A stretch of DNA of 64,000 nt, taken from FEN-1219 sp963728995. GTDB taxonomy: Bacteria; Pseudomonadota; Gammaproteobacteria; Steroidobacterales; Rariloculaceae. This document shows positions 1-8,925 of this stretch, one piece after another. Within the stretch, counting starts at the first letter, position 1. Each line of letters starts with the position of its first letter. Both the position numbers and the translations under genes were made by a program. The stretch covers positions 248,001 to 312,000 of the forward strand of contig CAVSMD010000001.1 in NCBI GenBank assembly GCA_963728995.1, in the 5' to 3' direction. The notes under the pieces were generated by a model. That model searched no databases, had not been told where the DNA came from, and saw nothing but the letters and a program-made list of their open reading frames with translations.

Positions 1-1877
1 ACGTTCGCCGCCGCGCTGTACGTCGGCGCGTTCAAGCACATGGAGGGCCGTCTACACGCAGTTCTTCGTGCTCGTGAGCATGGTCGATCGCCACGCCCGT
101 CGTGCTGTATGCGGGCGCGCCGATCTTTCGCTCCGCGTGGCTCGACCTGCGGCGGCGGCGCCTCGGCATGGACGTGCCCGTGGCGCTCGCGATCGCCGTC
201 GCGATGCTCGCGAGCCTGTGGAACGCGCTGCGCGGCCACGGTCCCGTGTACTTCGATTCGGCGACGATGTTCCTGTTCTTCCTGTCGCTCGGCCGCTTCC
301 TCGAGTCGCGCGCCCGCCACCGCGCCGGCGGCCTGTTCGCCGCGCTCGCGGATCTGCGACCGCTCTCGGCCACGCGCCGGCAGGGCGCCCACCTTGACGC
401 GCGTCGGCACCGTGGAGCTCGTGCCCGGCGATCAGGTCGTAGTCGCGCCCGGCGAGACGGTCCCGGCCGACGGCGAGCTCATGTCCGAGCAAGCCTCGTT
501 CGACGAGTCGTTGCTGTCGGGCGAATCGCTCGGGCGGCTGCGCCGCCGCGGCGAGCCCGTGCTCGGCGGCAGCCTGAATGCCGGCCGGGCCCCGGCCGAG
601 ATTCGCGTGACGCACGTCGGCGCCGATAGCTACCTCGAGCGCGTCGGCGGCCTGTTGCATCGCGCCCTCGCCGATCGGCCCGAGTTTCTCCGGCTCGCGG
701 ATCGTTGGGCCACGGCGTTCGTCGGCGGCCTGCTGGCCATCACGATCGCGGCCGGCAGCTTCTGGCTCGCGATGGCGCCGGCGCGCGCGTTCGAGATCGT
801 GCTGGCATTGCTCGTCGTGACGTGTCCGTGCGCGTTGTCGCTCGCGGCACCGACCGCGTTCGCCGTCGCGCTCGGACGCCTCGCACGCCGCGGGCTGCTG
901 CTGCGCTCGGCACGCGTGCTCGAGCGGCTCGGCGACGTCACGCTGTGGATGTTCGACAAGACCGGCACGCTGTCCGAGGGCCGGATCGTCATCGCAGCGG
1001 GTCGATGCGCTTGCGGGCGTGGACGCCGAGCGGTGCCTCGCGATCGCTGCCGCGCTCGAGGCCGGCAACGCGCATCCCGATCGCCCGCGCGCTGACGAGC
1101 GCTCGCCACGTCGCGCCGGCAGCAGGCCTCGAGTACCGGGCCGGCTGCGGGGTCACGGGCGTCGTCGCCGGCCGCCGCTACCGGCTCGGCTCGGCCCGGC
1201 ACGTCGGTCGTCTCGTGGCCGACGCCGATCAGTGCATCTATCTCGCCGACGATCAAGCGCTGCTGGCGCGCATCGAGCTAGCCGACACGCTGCGGCCGCA
1301 CGCACGCGAAGCGCTCGCGGCGCTGGCCGCCCGCGGCTACGAGCTTGCGCTCGTCAGCGGCGACGCGCCGGGCGCGGTGGCACGCGCCGCGCGGGCGCTC
1401 GAGCTCACGGAATGGCACGCGTCGCTGCGTCCGGAGGACAAGCTGGCGCTGCTGCGCGCGCGCCAGCAAGCGGGCGCCGTCGTCGCCGCGGTCGGCGACG
1501 GCATCAACGATGCGCCGCTGCTCGCGCTGGCCGACGTCTCGGTCGCGCTCGTCACGGGCAGTCAGCTCGCGCAGGCGAGCGCCGACGTGGTGTTCACGGG
1601 CCAGGATCTGCGCGTGCTCGCCCGGCTGCCGGAGTGGGCAGCCGCGACGCGCCGCATCGTGCGCCAGAATCTCGTCTGGGCCGCCGTATACAACCTCGCG
1701 GCCGTGCCGCTCGCCGCATTCGGCGTGCTCGCGCCGTGGATGGCGGCGATCGGCATGTCGCTGTCCTCGCTCGTCGTGGTGGGCAATGCGCTGCGCCTGA
1801 ATCGGTTGCTCGCCGACGCGGGCGCGGCGCCGGCTGCGGCGCCGGCGACCGCGTTCGCGGAGGAGCAGACCGCATGA
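1..1877 (+). CDS. ccoI: Copper-translocating P-type ATPase CcoI (FixI), 5' partial, several frame breaks
   Basis: Inner-membrane P1B ATPase that exports copper for assembly of the cbb3 cytochrome oxidase. The start and N-terminal metal-binding region lie outside the window. Visible landmarks are the membrane CPC motif (VTCPCALSLAAP, near 820-850), the phosphorylation site FDKTGTL (near 953), a SGD hinge segment near 1360 and the VGDGINDAPL motif near 1490. The product moves between frames near 48, 95, 385, 1010 and 1075; conserved CcoI sequence continues after each shift, so single-base errors are more likely than decay. Its stop overlaps the ATG of ccoS (ATGA), and the rest of the cco cluster presumably lies upstream. 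Function is secure; the exact protein sequence is not. Confidence 0.9.
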
Positions 1878-2029
1878 GCATCCTGTTCGCGCTGATTCCG
1901 CTCGCGGTCATGCTGCTCGCGCTCGCCGTATGGGCGTTCTTCTGGGCCGTGCGCAGCGGCCAGTTCGACGATCTCGACACGCCGGCCGTGCGGATCCTGC
2001 TCGACGACGAGGAGACCCGCGATGCCTGA
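1874..2029 (+). CDS. ccoS: cbb3-type oxidase assembly protein CcoS
   Basis: A 51-residue protein with one N-terminal membrane helix (residues about 4-27) followed by the CcoS-typical SGQFDDLDTPA segment and an acidic tail. CcoS is needed for cofactor insertion into, or maturation of, the cbb3 oxidase and usually follows ccoI. Here its ATG overlaps the ccoI stop by four bases, and its own stop overlaps the start of the next gene, so the three genes are probably translationally coupled. Length is normal for the family. Confidence 0.93.
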   Translation: MSILFALIPLAVMLLALAVWAFFWAVRSGQFDDLDTPAVRILLDDEETRDA

Positions 2030-2719
2030 GCTCGACGCAGCCTTGCTGCTCGCGGCGTGGCTCACGGGCCTCGCCGGCAGCGGCGGTCACTGTCTCGGCA
2101 TGTGCGGCGGCATCGTCGGCGCGCTCGGCGTCCGGCAGCGGCCGGGGCTCGCCGGCTTCGGCATCCTCGTGGCGGCGCATCGTCGGTCGGGTCGCGAGCT
2201 ACTCGCTCGCCGGCGCCGTCGCGGGATGGCTCGGCGCCGCTGCGATCACGACCCTGTTCGGCGACGAACGGCATGGTCGTGCTGCGCGTGGCGGCCGCCG
2301 TGCTGATCGTGGCGATCGGCCTGCAGCTGCTGCTCGGCCGCGCCCTGCTCGCGCCGCTCGAGCGCGCGGGCGCGCTCCTGTGGCGCCGGCTCTCACCGCT
2401 GCTGCGGCCGCTGCTGCCGCCGCGCGATCCGCTGCGCGCGCTCGCCGTCGGCGCGCTGTGGGGCTGGCTGCCGTGCGGGCTCGTCTACGCGCAGCTGTCC
2501 GTGGCTGCCACCGCCGGCGGCGCGCTGTCCGGCGCGCTCGTGATGGCGCTGTTCGGCCTCGGCACGTCCGTCGGGCTCACGGTGCTCAGCGCCGTGCTGC
2601 AATCGCTGGGACTCGCGCGGCTGCCGCGCCAGGCCGCCGGCGTGTTGCTGGTGCTGTTCGGCGTGGCGATGGTGCTGCCGTTCCTGGGCGCTAGCCCGCA
2701 CGCACACCTGATGCCCTAG
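2022..2719 (+). CDS. TauE/SafE- or DsbD-like membrane protein of the cco cluster (two frame breaks)
   Basis: Multi-pass inner-membrane protein of the kind annotated as sulfite exporter TauE/SafE or DsbD_2 family and often found directly after ccoS; a role in metal or thiol handling during oxidase maturation is usually inferred. The N-terminal HCLGMCGGIVGAL motif and the later WLPCGLVYAQ motif are both present. The product runs in frame 3 to about 2170, frame 1 to about 2268, then frame 2 to the stop. Joined, the pieces give a protein of about 232 residues with the expected hydrophobic pattern. It is the last gene of the cco operon here and converges on the ankyrin gene. Confidence 0.8.
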
Positions 2720-2723
2720 CGCG

Positions 2724-4316
2724 CTACTGCGCGCGCTTTCGATCGAGCGCCTTCAGCAGGACCGCTTCCGCGCCCGGGAACTCGCGTGACGCGTTCGCGA
2801 GGAACACGCCGCGCGACATCATCAGCGGCGTCCAGCCGAGTGCATTCCTGGCCGCCGGGTCCGCGCCGTGGTCGATCAGGTACTGCGTGATCGACGGCTG
2901 GTTCGAGATGATCGAGCCGTGCAACGCCGTGCAGCCGCTCCAGCGCGGATCTCCGACGCCGAGATCGAGCAGCTCGTCGATGTTGTGCGGGTAGTACAGC
3001 AACGTGTAGGCCGGATCGCCGTCCATGCGGTAGTTGCCGAAGTTCGCATGGGCATTGACGTCGTTGCCGAGCGCGAGCGCGAGCTGCACGGCTTCGAGAC
3101 GCTCGGCCTCGCTGACGCCATTGTGCGGCCCGGGCGTTTCGCCCTCCCAGTAGTCGAGCCCTGCCGCGACCATCAGCGGCGTGATGCCGTACGCGTTCGG
3201 CAGCTTCGGATCGGCGCCGCCGTCGGCCAGTATCCGCATCAACGGCGCATCGCCGTTCTTGGCCGCCACGTAGAACGCCGTGGCGCCCACGTACGTCAGC
3301 AGATGCCGACCGAGCACGAGGCCGGGCGGATTGCGCGCCGTGCCGCCCTCCTTCGCGAACCGGTACTCGTGCCAGTCGATGCGCACGTTCGGGTTGGCAC
3401 CGTGCGCGAGCAGCTGATGCGCGAGCTCGAGGCTCGTCACCCCACCGACCGGCAGCGGCGGCGCGTCGGCCTCGGCGCCGACGGCCGCCTGGCCCGTGGC
3501 CCCGGGCTTGCGCAGCCAGGCGAGCGTATGCAACGGCGAGCCGCGCACGTCGGGCAGGTTCGGGTCGGCGCCGTGCGCGAGCAGCACGCTCGCCACCTCG
3601 TAGTACGCATTGACCACGGCGAGGTTCAGCGCACTGGTGCCGTCGGGGCCGACCGCATTGGCATCGGCGCCGAGCTCGAGCAGCGCGCGCAGCGTGTCGA
3701 GCTGCGCTTCGCGCACGGCAAACAGCAACGCGGTGAATCCGCTGTTCGATTTCGCCTCGAGCGCGGCCCCGTGCGCCGCGAGCAGCCGCACGGCCTCGGT
3801 ATTGCCTTCGCCGGCCGCCCACATCAGCGCCGTCTGCCCCCGAAAGGGCTCCGTGAGATTCACGTCGGCACCCTTGGCGAGCAGCAGCGCCACCGCGTCC
3901 GGCTCGCCATTGCGCGCCGCCAGCATCAGCGCCGTTTGCCCTTCGCCCGATAGCTCGTTCGGCGGCGCGCCGTGCGCGAGCAGCTGCTCGATCAGCGCGG
4001 CACTGCCGTTTTCGGCCGCCAGTGCGAGCGGCGTGACGTTGTTGCGATTCGCGGCGCCGGCGCGGGCGCCGGCCGCCAGCAACGCCTCGGCGAGCGCGTC
4101 GTCGCCAAACCGCACGGCCCAGAGCAGCGCGGTGGAGCCATCGGCGGCCGCGGCATCCACGTCGGCGTCCTCGGCGAGCAAGGCCCTGACCCCGGCGGCG
4201 TCCCGATCCCGCGCGGCGATCACGATCGCCGGGTCGGCCGCGAGCGCGACGAGCGGGCTCGACAGCAGCGCGGCCAACGCTGCGACTCGCGCGTGAACGG
4301 CGCCTCTTGTTCCCAT
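2724..4316 (-). CDS. Secreted ankyrin-repeat protein 1
   Basis: A 530-residue protein with an N-terminal signal peptide ending near ALLSSPLVALAA and then a long array of ankyrin repeats (typical units such as GSTALLWAVRFGDDALAE and RGQTALMWAAGEGNTEAV) up to the C-terminus, interrupted by longer non-canonical inserts in the second half. I chose the ATG at 4316 over an upstream in-frame start because it begins the signal peptide and follows an AGGA ribosome site. Ankyrin arrays bind proteins; the partner is unknown. It is transcribed divergently from the DUF1592-DUF1552 pair and resembles the ankyrin protein at 38868, which also sits beside such a pair. Confidence 0.88.
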   Translation of the reverse strand: MGTRGAVHARVAALAALLSSPLVALAADPAIVIAARDRDAAGVRALLAEDADVDAAAADGSTALLWAVRFGDDALAEALLAAGARAGAANRNNVTPLALAAENGSAALIEQLLAHGAPPNELSGEGQTALMLAARNGEPDAVALLLAKGADVNLTEPFRGQTALMWAAGEGNTEAVRLLAAHGAALEAKSNSGFTALLFAVREAQLDTLRALLELGADANAVGPDGTSALNLAVVNAYYEVASVLLAHGADPNLPDVRGSPLHTLAWLRKPGATGQAAVGAEADAPPLPVGGVTSLELAHQLLAHGANPNVRIDWHEYRFAKEGGTARNPPGLVLGRHLLTYVGATAFYVAAKNGDAPLMRILADGGADPKLPNAYGITPLMVAAGLDYWEGETPGPHNGVSEAERLEAVQLALALGNDVNAHANFGNYRMDGDPAYTLLYYPHNIDELLDLGVGDPRWSGCTALHGSIISNQPSITQYLIDHGADPAARNALGWTPLMMSRGVFLANASREFPGAEAVLLKALDRKRAQ

Positions 4317-4322
4317 CCGTGA

Positions 4323-4352
4323 TTCCTGCGGTCGGTGCGTCCGCAATATACA
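4323..4352 (+). promoter_or_regulatory. Possible sigma70 promoter for the DUF1592-DUF1552 pair
   Basis: TTCCTG and TATACA are separated by 18 bases, about 30 bases before the likely TTG start at 4381, and a GGGGGA ribosome-site-like run lies between. The -35 box is weak. The site falls in the short divergent region shared with the ankyrin gene, so both genes may be controlled from here. Confidence 0.35.
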
Positions 4353-4380
4353 ATGTCGAGCGTTCCCCGGGGGACTCGAG

Positions 4381-6785
4381 TTGGGACCACGCACGATTTC
4401 GTCCTTTGGCATCGCCGCGGCCGCCGCCCTGCTCGGCGCCGCGTGGCTCGGGCTGCGCGACCACGACCCCGCGGACCGCGCATTGACGGCGAAGACGCTC
4501 ACCCGCTACTGCCGCGACTGCCACGACGAGCTGTCCCAGTCGGGCGACGTCGTGCTCGACCCGGCCGCGCTGGCGGACATCGGCGGGCATGCGGAGCTCT
4601 GGGAGAAGGTCGTGCGGAAGCTGCGCGCGCGGAACATGCCGCCGGCCGGCAACCCGCGGCCGGGCGTCGGCACCTACGACCACATTGCGACGTTTCTGGA
4701 GACGGCGCTCGATCGAGCCGCCGCGGTCGCGCCGAATCCCGGCACGCTGCCGCAGCTGCATCGCCTGACGCGCACCGAGTACCGCGACACCATCCGGGAC
4801 CTGCTCGCGCTCGACGACCTGCCCGCGGAAATGGACTACCGAGCTACTGCTGCCGGCCGACAATGCGAGCAGCGGTTTCGACAATATCGCCGACCTCTTG
4901 TTCGTGTCGCCCGCGATCATGGAGCGCTATCTCGAAGCGGCGCGCAAGTTGAGCCGGCTCGCCGTCGGCGATGCCGACATGCCGGTCATGGTCAACATCC
5001 ACCGGCTGCCGTTGCAGCAGCCGCAGGACGAAGAGGTCGAAGGCCTGCCGCTCGGTACGCGCGGCGGCCTGCTCACCGATAGCTACTTCCCGCTCGATGC
5101 CGAGTACGTCGTGCGCGTGGAGCTCGAGCGTCGGCCGCGCGAGCGGCACGAGCTTGCGATCAGCGTCGACGGCGCGCGTGTGGCCGACACTCTGATCGGC
5201 GTGCGCGACGACGCCGGCCGCGCGCAGGGCACGTTCGAGTTTCGTGTGCCCGTCGACGCCGGCCCCCATCGCGTCGGCGCGACGTTCGTCGCGCGCACGG
5301 CCGCGCTCGACGAGCGCATCGTGCGCCAGCTCAGGCGCAGCCGCGGCACGCTGCCGGCCATCGAGGCCGTGACGATCAGCGGCCCCTACTCGCCGACCGG
5401 CCCCGGCCGCACGCCGAGCCGCGAGCGTCTGTTCAGCTGTCATCCGACGGCGACCGCGGAGGAGACGCCCTGCGCACGCGAGATCCTGACGACGCTCGCC
5501 CGGCGCGCGTATCGGCGGCCGGTCACGAAGACGGACGTCGACGAGCTGTGGCCGTTCTACGAGGCGGGCCTTGCGCAGCGCGGCTTCGAGCGCGGCATTC
5601 AGCGCGCGCTCGAGCGCGTGCTCGTGAGCCCGCAGTTCTTGTACCGCATCGAGCGCGTGCCGCCGGGCACGACGCGCGGGCAAGCCGTTCGAGATCTCGC
5701 CCGTCGAGCTCGCTTCGCGGCTGTCGTACTTCCTCTGGAGCAGCATGCCGGACGACGAGCTGCTCGGGGCCGCCGAGAACGGAACGTTGAGCGACCAGAA
5801 CGTGCTGTCGCGCGAGATCGGCCGGCTGCTCGCCGATCCGCGCTCGGACGCGCTGGTCGACAACTTCGCCGCGCAATGGCTGTTCCTGCGCGACGTGGAG
5901 CATCGCGATCCGGATCTGTTCCTGTTCCGCGACTACGACGAGAACCTGCGCCGAGCGTTCGTCACCGAGACCGAGCTGTTCGTCGGGAGCGTGTTCCGCG
6001 AGCCGCGCAGCGTGCTCGATCTCATCACGGCGAACTACACGTTCGTCAACGAGCGGCTCGCGCAGCACTATGGCATTCCGCACATCCGCGGCAGCTACTT
6101 CCGCCGCGTCGAGCTGCCCGCGAAGGGTCCACGCGGCGGGCTGCTCGGTCAGGGCAGCATCCTGAGGCTCACGTCGTACCCGACGCGGACGTCGCCGGTC
6201 CTGCGCGGCAAGTTCGTGCTCGACAATCTGCTCGCCTCTCCGCCGCCGCCGCCGCCGGCGGACGTGCCGGCGCTGGTGGCGCCGACGGCCGAGGAAGGCG
6301 AAACGCTGACCATGCGCGCCGCCATGGCCGCGCATCGCGCCAATCCGCAGTGCGCGGCGTGCCACGCGCAGCTCGATCCGATCGGCTTTGCGCTCGAGCA
6401 GTTCGATGCCGTCGGCCGCTGGCGCGACGAGGACGGGGGCCAGCCCATCGAGACCGCGAGCGAGCTGCCCGACGGCACCAGGATCGACGGGATCGCGGGC
6501 GTGAAAGCCATGCTCGTCGACGATCCGGAGCGGTTCGTGACGGCCCTGACCGAAAAGCTGCTGATGTATGCCCTGGGCCGCAACATCCAATACTATGATT
6601 TGCCGGCCGTGCGGCGCATCGTGCGGTACGCGGCCGCGCGGCAGTACACGTTCAGATCCATCGTGGAAGGTATCGTGACCAGCGTGCCGTTCCGGCAGCG
6701 CTGGCTGCCGCCGGCGAAGCCGCCGCGCGGCACCACCGTCGCCGCGCTGGAAACGACCGCGGCACCGTCGACGGAGAGCCAGTGA
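4381..6785 (+). CDS. DUF1587/1595/1592/1588/1585 c-type cytochrome protein, copy 1 (two frame breaks)
   Basis: Large exported protein of the planctomycete-type PSD family. After an N-terminal membrane or signal segment comes a haem-binding CRDCH motif, then the DUF1587-like RLTRTEYRDTIRDLLAL, the DUF1595-like LARRAYRRPVT, the DUF1592-like ELASRLSYFLWSSMPDDELL, the DUF1588-like NYTFVNERLAQHYGI with TSPVLRGKFVLDNLL, and a DUF1585 end with a second haem motif CAACH. The reading frame shifts near 4838 and 5685, with conserved sequence on both sides. The likely start is TTG at 4381, which is uncertain. The stop overlaps the ATG of the DUF1552 gene. The biochemical role of the family is unknown; the two CxxCH motifs suggest electron transfer in the periplasm. 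Confidence 0.85.
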
Positions 6786-8125
6786 TGTTCGTGACGAAGA
6801 AAGCCCTGACGCGTCGCGCCTTGCTGCGCGGCGCCGGCGCCACGTTGGCGCTGCCACTGCTCGATGCGATGGTGCCCGCGTTCGGCGCCGACGCACTACG
6901 CCCGACGCTGCGGCTCGCCTTCGTCTACGCCGGCAACGGCATCGTACACTCGTACTGGAAGCCAAAGGCGCCGGGACGCGACTTCGAGCTGACGCCAAAC
7001 CTGGCTTCGCTGCGCAGCGTGCGCGACGACCTCAACGTGATCACGGGTCTCGCGCATGCCCAGGCGGAAACGTTCGGCGACGGCACGGGCGATCATCCGC
7101 GCTCCTCGGCCGCCTGGCTCACGGGCGTTCATGCCTACGACCGCACGCGACCCGGCGTCGAGGTCAAGCTCGCGACGTCCGCGGATCAAATCGCCGCCAA
7201 CGCCATCGGCCGGGACTCGCCCGTGGCGTCGCTCGAGCTCAGCGTCGACGCGCCGATGCAAGGGGCGTGCGACGCCGGCGATTGCTTCTACGTGAACACC
7301 GTGTCGTGGCGCAACGAGACCACGCCGAATCTGGCCGAGCTGCACCCGCGGATCGTGTTCGAGCGCCTGTTCGGCGACGGCGGCTCGAGCCAGCAGCGGC
7401 TCGCGCGGGCCCACTCGGCCGTCAGCATATTGGACTCCGTCAAGGACGAAGCGGCGCGGCTCGCAGCCTCGCTCGGCGCCGGCGACAGCTCGAAGCTCGA
7501 CGAGTACCTCGACTCGGTGCGCGAGGTGGAGCGGCGAATACAGGGGGTCGAGAACCGCGGCACGCGGGACGTTGCGCTGCCGGAACGCCCGACCGACATT
7601 CCGGAGACCTACGAGGAGCACGCGCGGCTCATGTTCGACCTGCTCAAGCTCGGCTTCCAGACCGATACGACGCGCGTCGGCAGCATGATCATGGCGCGCG
7701 AGCTCTCCGGCCTCTCGTATCCGAACATCGGCGTGCCGGAGTCGCACCATGCGATCTCGCATCATCGCGGTGATCCAGAGCTCATGGAGAAGAAGGCTCG
7801 AATCGATACCTACCACGTGCAGCTCATGGGCGAGTTTGCGGCAAAGATGAAGGCCACGCCGGACGGCGACGGCAGCCTGCTCGACCACAGCCTGATCGTC
7901 TACGGCGGCGGCATGGGCGACGGTAACCTGCATCGGCATTCGGACCTACCGTGCCTGCTGCTCGGCCGGCTCGGCGGCACGCTGCGCACGGGCCAGCACG
8001 TGGTGTACCCCGATCGCACGCCGATGACGAATCTGCTGCTCACCGTGCTCGACAAGGTCGGCGTGCGCATGAGCCACTTCGGCGACAGCACGGGTCGGCT
8101 CGATCCGGACCTGCTCACGGTCTGA
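6785..8125 (+). CDS. DUF1552 protein, Tat-exported, copy 1
   Basis: A 446-residue intact protein. The N-terminus (TRRALLRGAGATLALPLLDA) is a twin-arginine signal. The rest matches DUF1552, a family almost always encoded beside DUF1592-type cytochromes, with features such as VYAGNGIVHSYWKP, the SHHRGDPE segment and LIVYGGGMGDGNLH near the C-terminus. The fold is thought to resemble sulfatases or alkaline phosphatases, but no activity is established. The ATG at 6785 overlaps the stop of the preceding gene (TGATG), so the two are translationally coupled and probably act together in the periplasm. Confidence 0.9.
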   Translation: MFVTKKALTRRALLRGAGATLALPLLDAMVPAFGADALRPTLRLAFVYAGNGIVHSYWKPKAPGRDFELTPNLASLRSVRDDLNVITGLAHAQAETFGDGTGDHPRSSAAWLTGVHAYDRTRPGVEVKLATSADQIAANAIGRDSPVASLELSVDAPMQGACDAGDCFYVNTVSWRNETTPNLAELHPRIVFERLFGDGGSSQQRLARAHSAVSILDSVKDEAARLAASLGAGDSSKLDEYLDSVREVERRIQGVENRGTRDVALPERPTDIPETYEEHARLMFDLLKLGFQTDTTRVGSMIMARELSGLSYPNIGVPESHHAISHHRGDPELMEKKARIDTYHVQLMGEFAAKMKATPDGDGSLLDHSLIVYGGGMGDGNLHRHSDLPCLLLGRLGGTLRTGQHVVYPDRTPMTNLLLTVLDKVGVRMSHFGDSTGRLDPDLLTV

Positions 8126-8279
8126 GCGTCTCCGCCTACCCGGCCAGCTTCCGGCGGAAATCGCGCTCGCCACCCCCTGGTGGTAGGCTCAGGGCAAGCG
8201 ACGAGTGGCGGCGAGCGTCGCTCGGTGCGCGACCATCGGGACGAAAACGGCAGCATTTGCAGCGCCAAGAGGTGGGAAC

Positions 8280-8828
8280 ATGAACGCTGATACGATCCTG
8301 CGTCGTTCGCTGTTGCTCGTGGCCCTGCTCGGCGCGCTGCAGACCGCAGTGGCGGACGATTCCGCGACCAGGCCAACGGCCTGCCTGCGCAGGGAGGACA
8401 TCCGCAGCACCAAGGTCATCGACGACCGTAACATCGTGTTCACTACGCGCGACCGACAGACCTACAACAATCAGCTCGGGCGGCATTGCCCCGGCATGCG
8501 CCGTTCGACGCCGCTCAGCTTTACCTATGCCGATCACGGGCTGTGCATGGGCAGCACGTTTTCCGTGCTGATGCGCGTCGGCTCCGGCAACGCGATAGCG
8601 GTCAATGACCCCGCCAACAACGTGCACTACACGATACCGGGACCGAACTTCGTGCAGGGAGCCACCTGCCAGCTCGCGATGTTCGCCCCGATCAGCGAGG
8701 ACGAGGTCAAAGCGCTGATGGCGGCCACCGATGTCGAACGCCATTCGCGCCGCCGCGGCAATCGGGATGCCGTCAAGACCGAAGCGGCGGAGTCCGGCCG
8801 CGCGGCGGAACCCGCCGGCACGAAATAG
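8280..8828 (+). CDS. Secreted DUF6491-like protein
   Basis: A 182-residue protein with a signal peptide (residues 1 to about 25, ending TAVADD). The mature part holds ACLRREDIRSTKVIDDRN, a spaced set of cysteines (ACLR, HCPGM, LCMG, TCQL) and a central YNNQLGRHC motif typical of DUF6491 proteins. The C-terminal 40 residues are charged and low in complexity. The ATG at 8280 has an AGGTGG ribosome site. No neighbouring operon partner is evident; it converges on the TonB receptor gene. Function unknown; the family assignment is from memory of the motif pattern. Confidence 0.75.
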   Translation: MNADTILRRSLLLVALLGALQTAVADDSATRPTACLRREDIRSTKVIDDRNIVFTTRDRQTYNNQLGRHCPGMRRSTPLSFTYADHGLCMGSTFSVLMRVGSGNAIAVNDPANNVHYTIPGPNFVQGATCQLAMFAPISEDEVKALMAATDVERHSRRRGNRDAVKTEAAESGRAAEPAGTK

Positions 8829-8866
8829 CCCAGCCGCCTCGGCAACGAGCCCACGGCGGCCTCCCC

Positions 8867-8902
8867 AAAAAAAAGACGGCGAGCCTTTGCGGGCTCGCCG
8901 TC
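8867..8902 (-). terminator. Rho-independent terminator of the TonB receptor gene
   Basis: An 11-base perfect stem (GACGGCGAGCC with GGCTCGCCGTC) encloses a 6-base loop. On the minus strand it is followed by eight T residues, 24 bases after the receptor stop at 8926. The orientation fits termination of the minus-strand gene. Confidence 0.9.
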
Positions 8903-8925
8903 TGCGCTCGATCGCGCTCCGTCTA

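Noticed and set aside
1..1877. ccoI as a true pseudogene.
   Set aside because: All catalytic motifs are intact and the breaks are of the same kind as in many other genes in the window, so sequencing errors are more likely.
2868..3953. Long plus-strand frame antisense to ankyrin protein 1.
   Set aside because: It is the shadow of a repeat-rich, GC-rich gene, has no recognisable motif, and the minus-strand product has a signal peptide and clear repeats.
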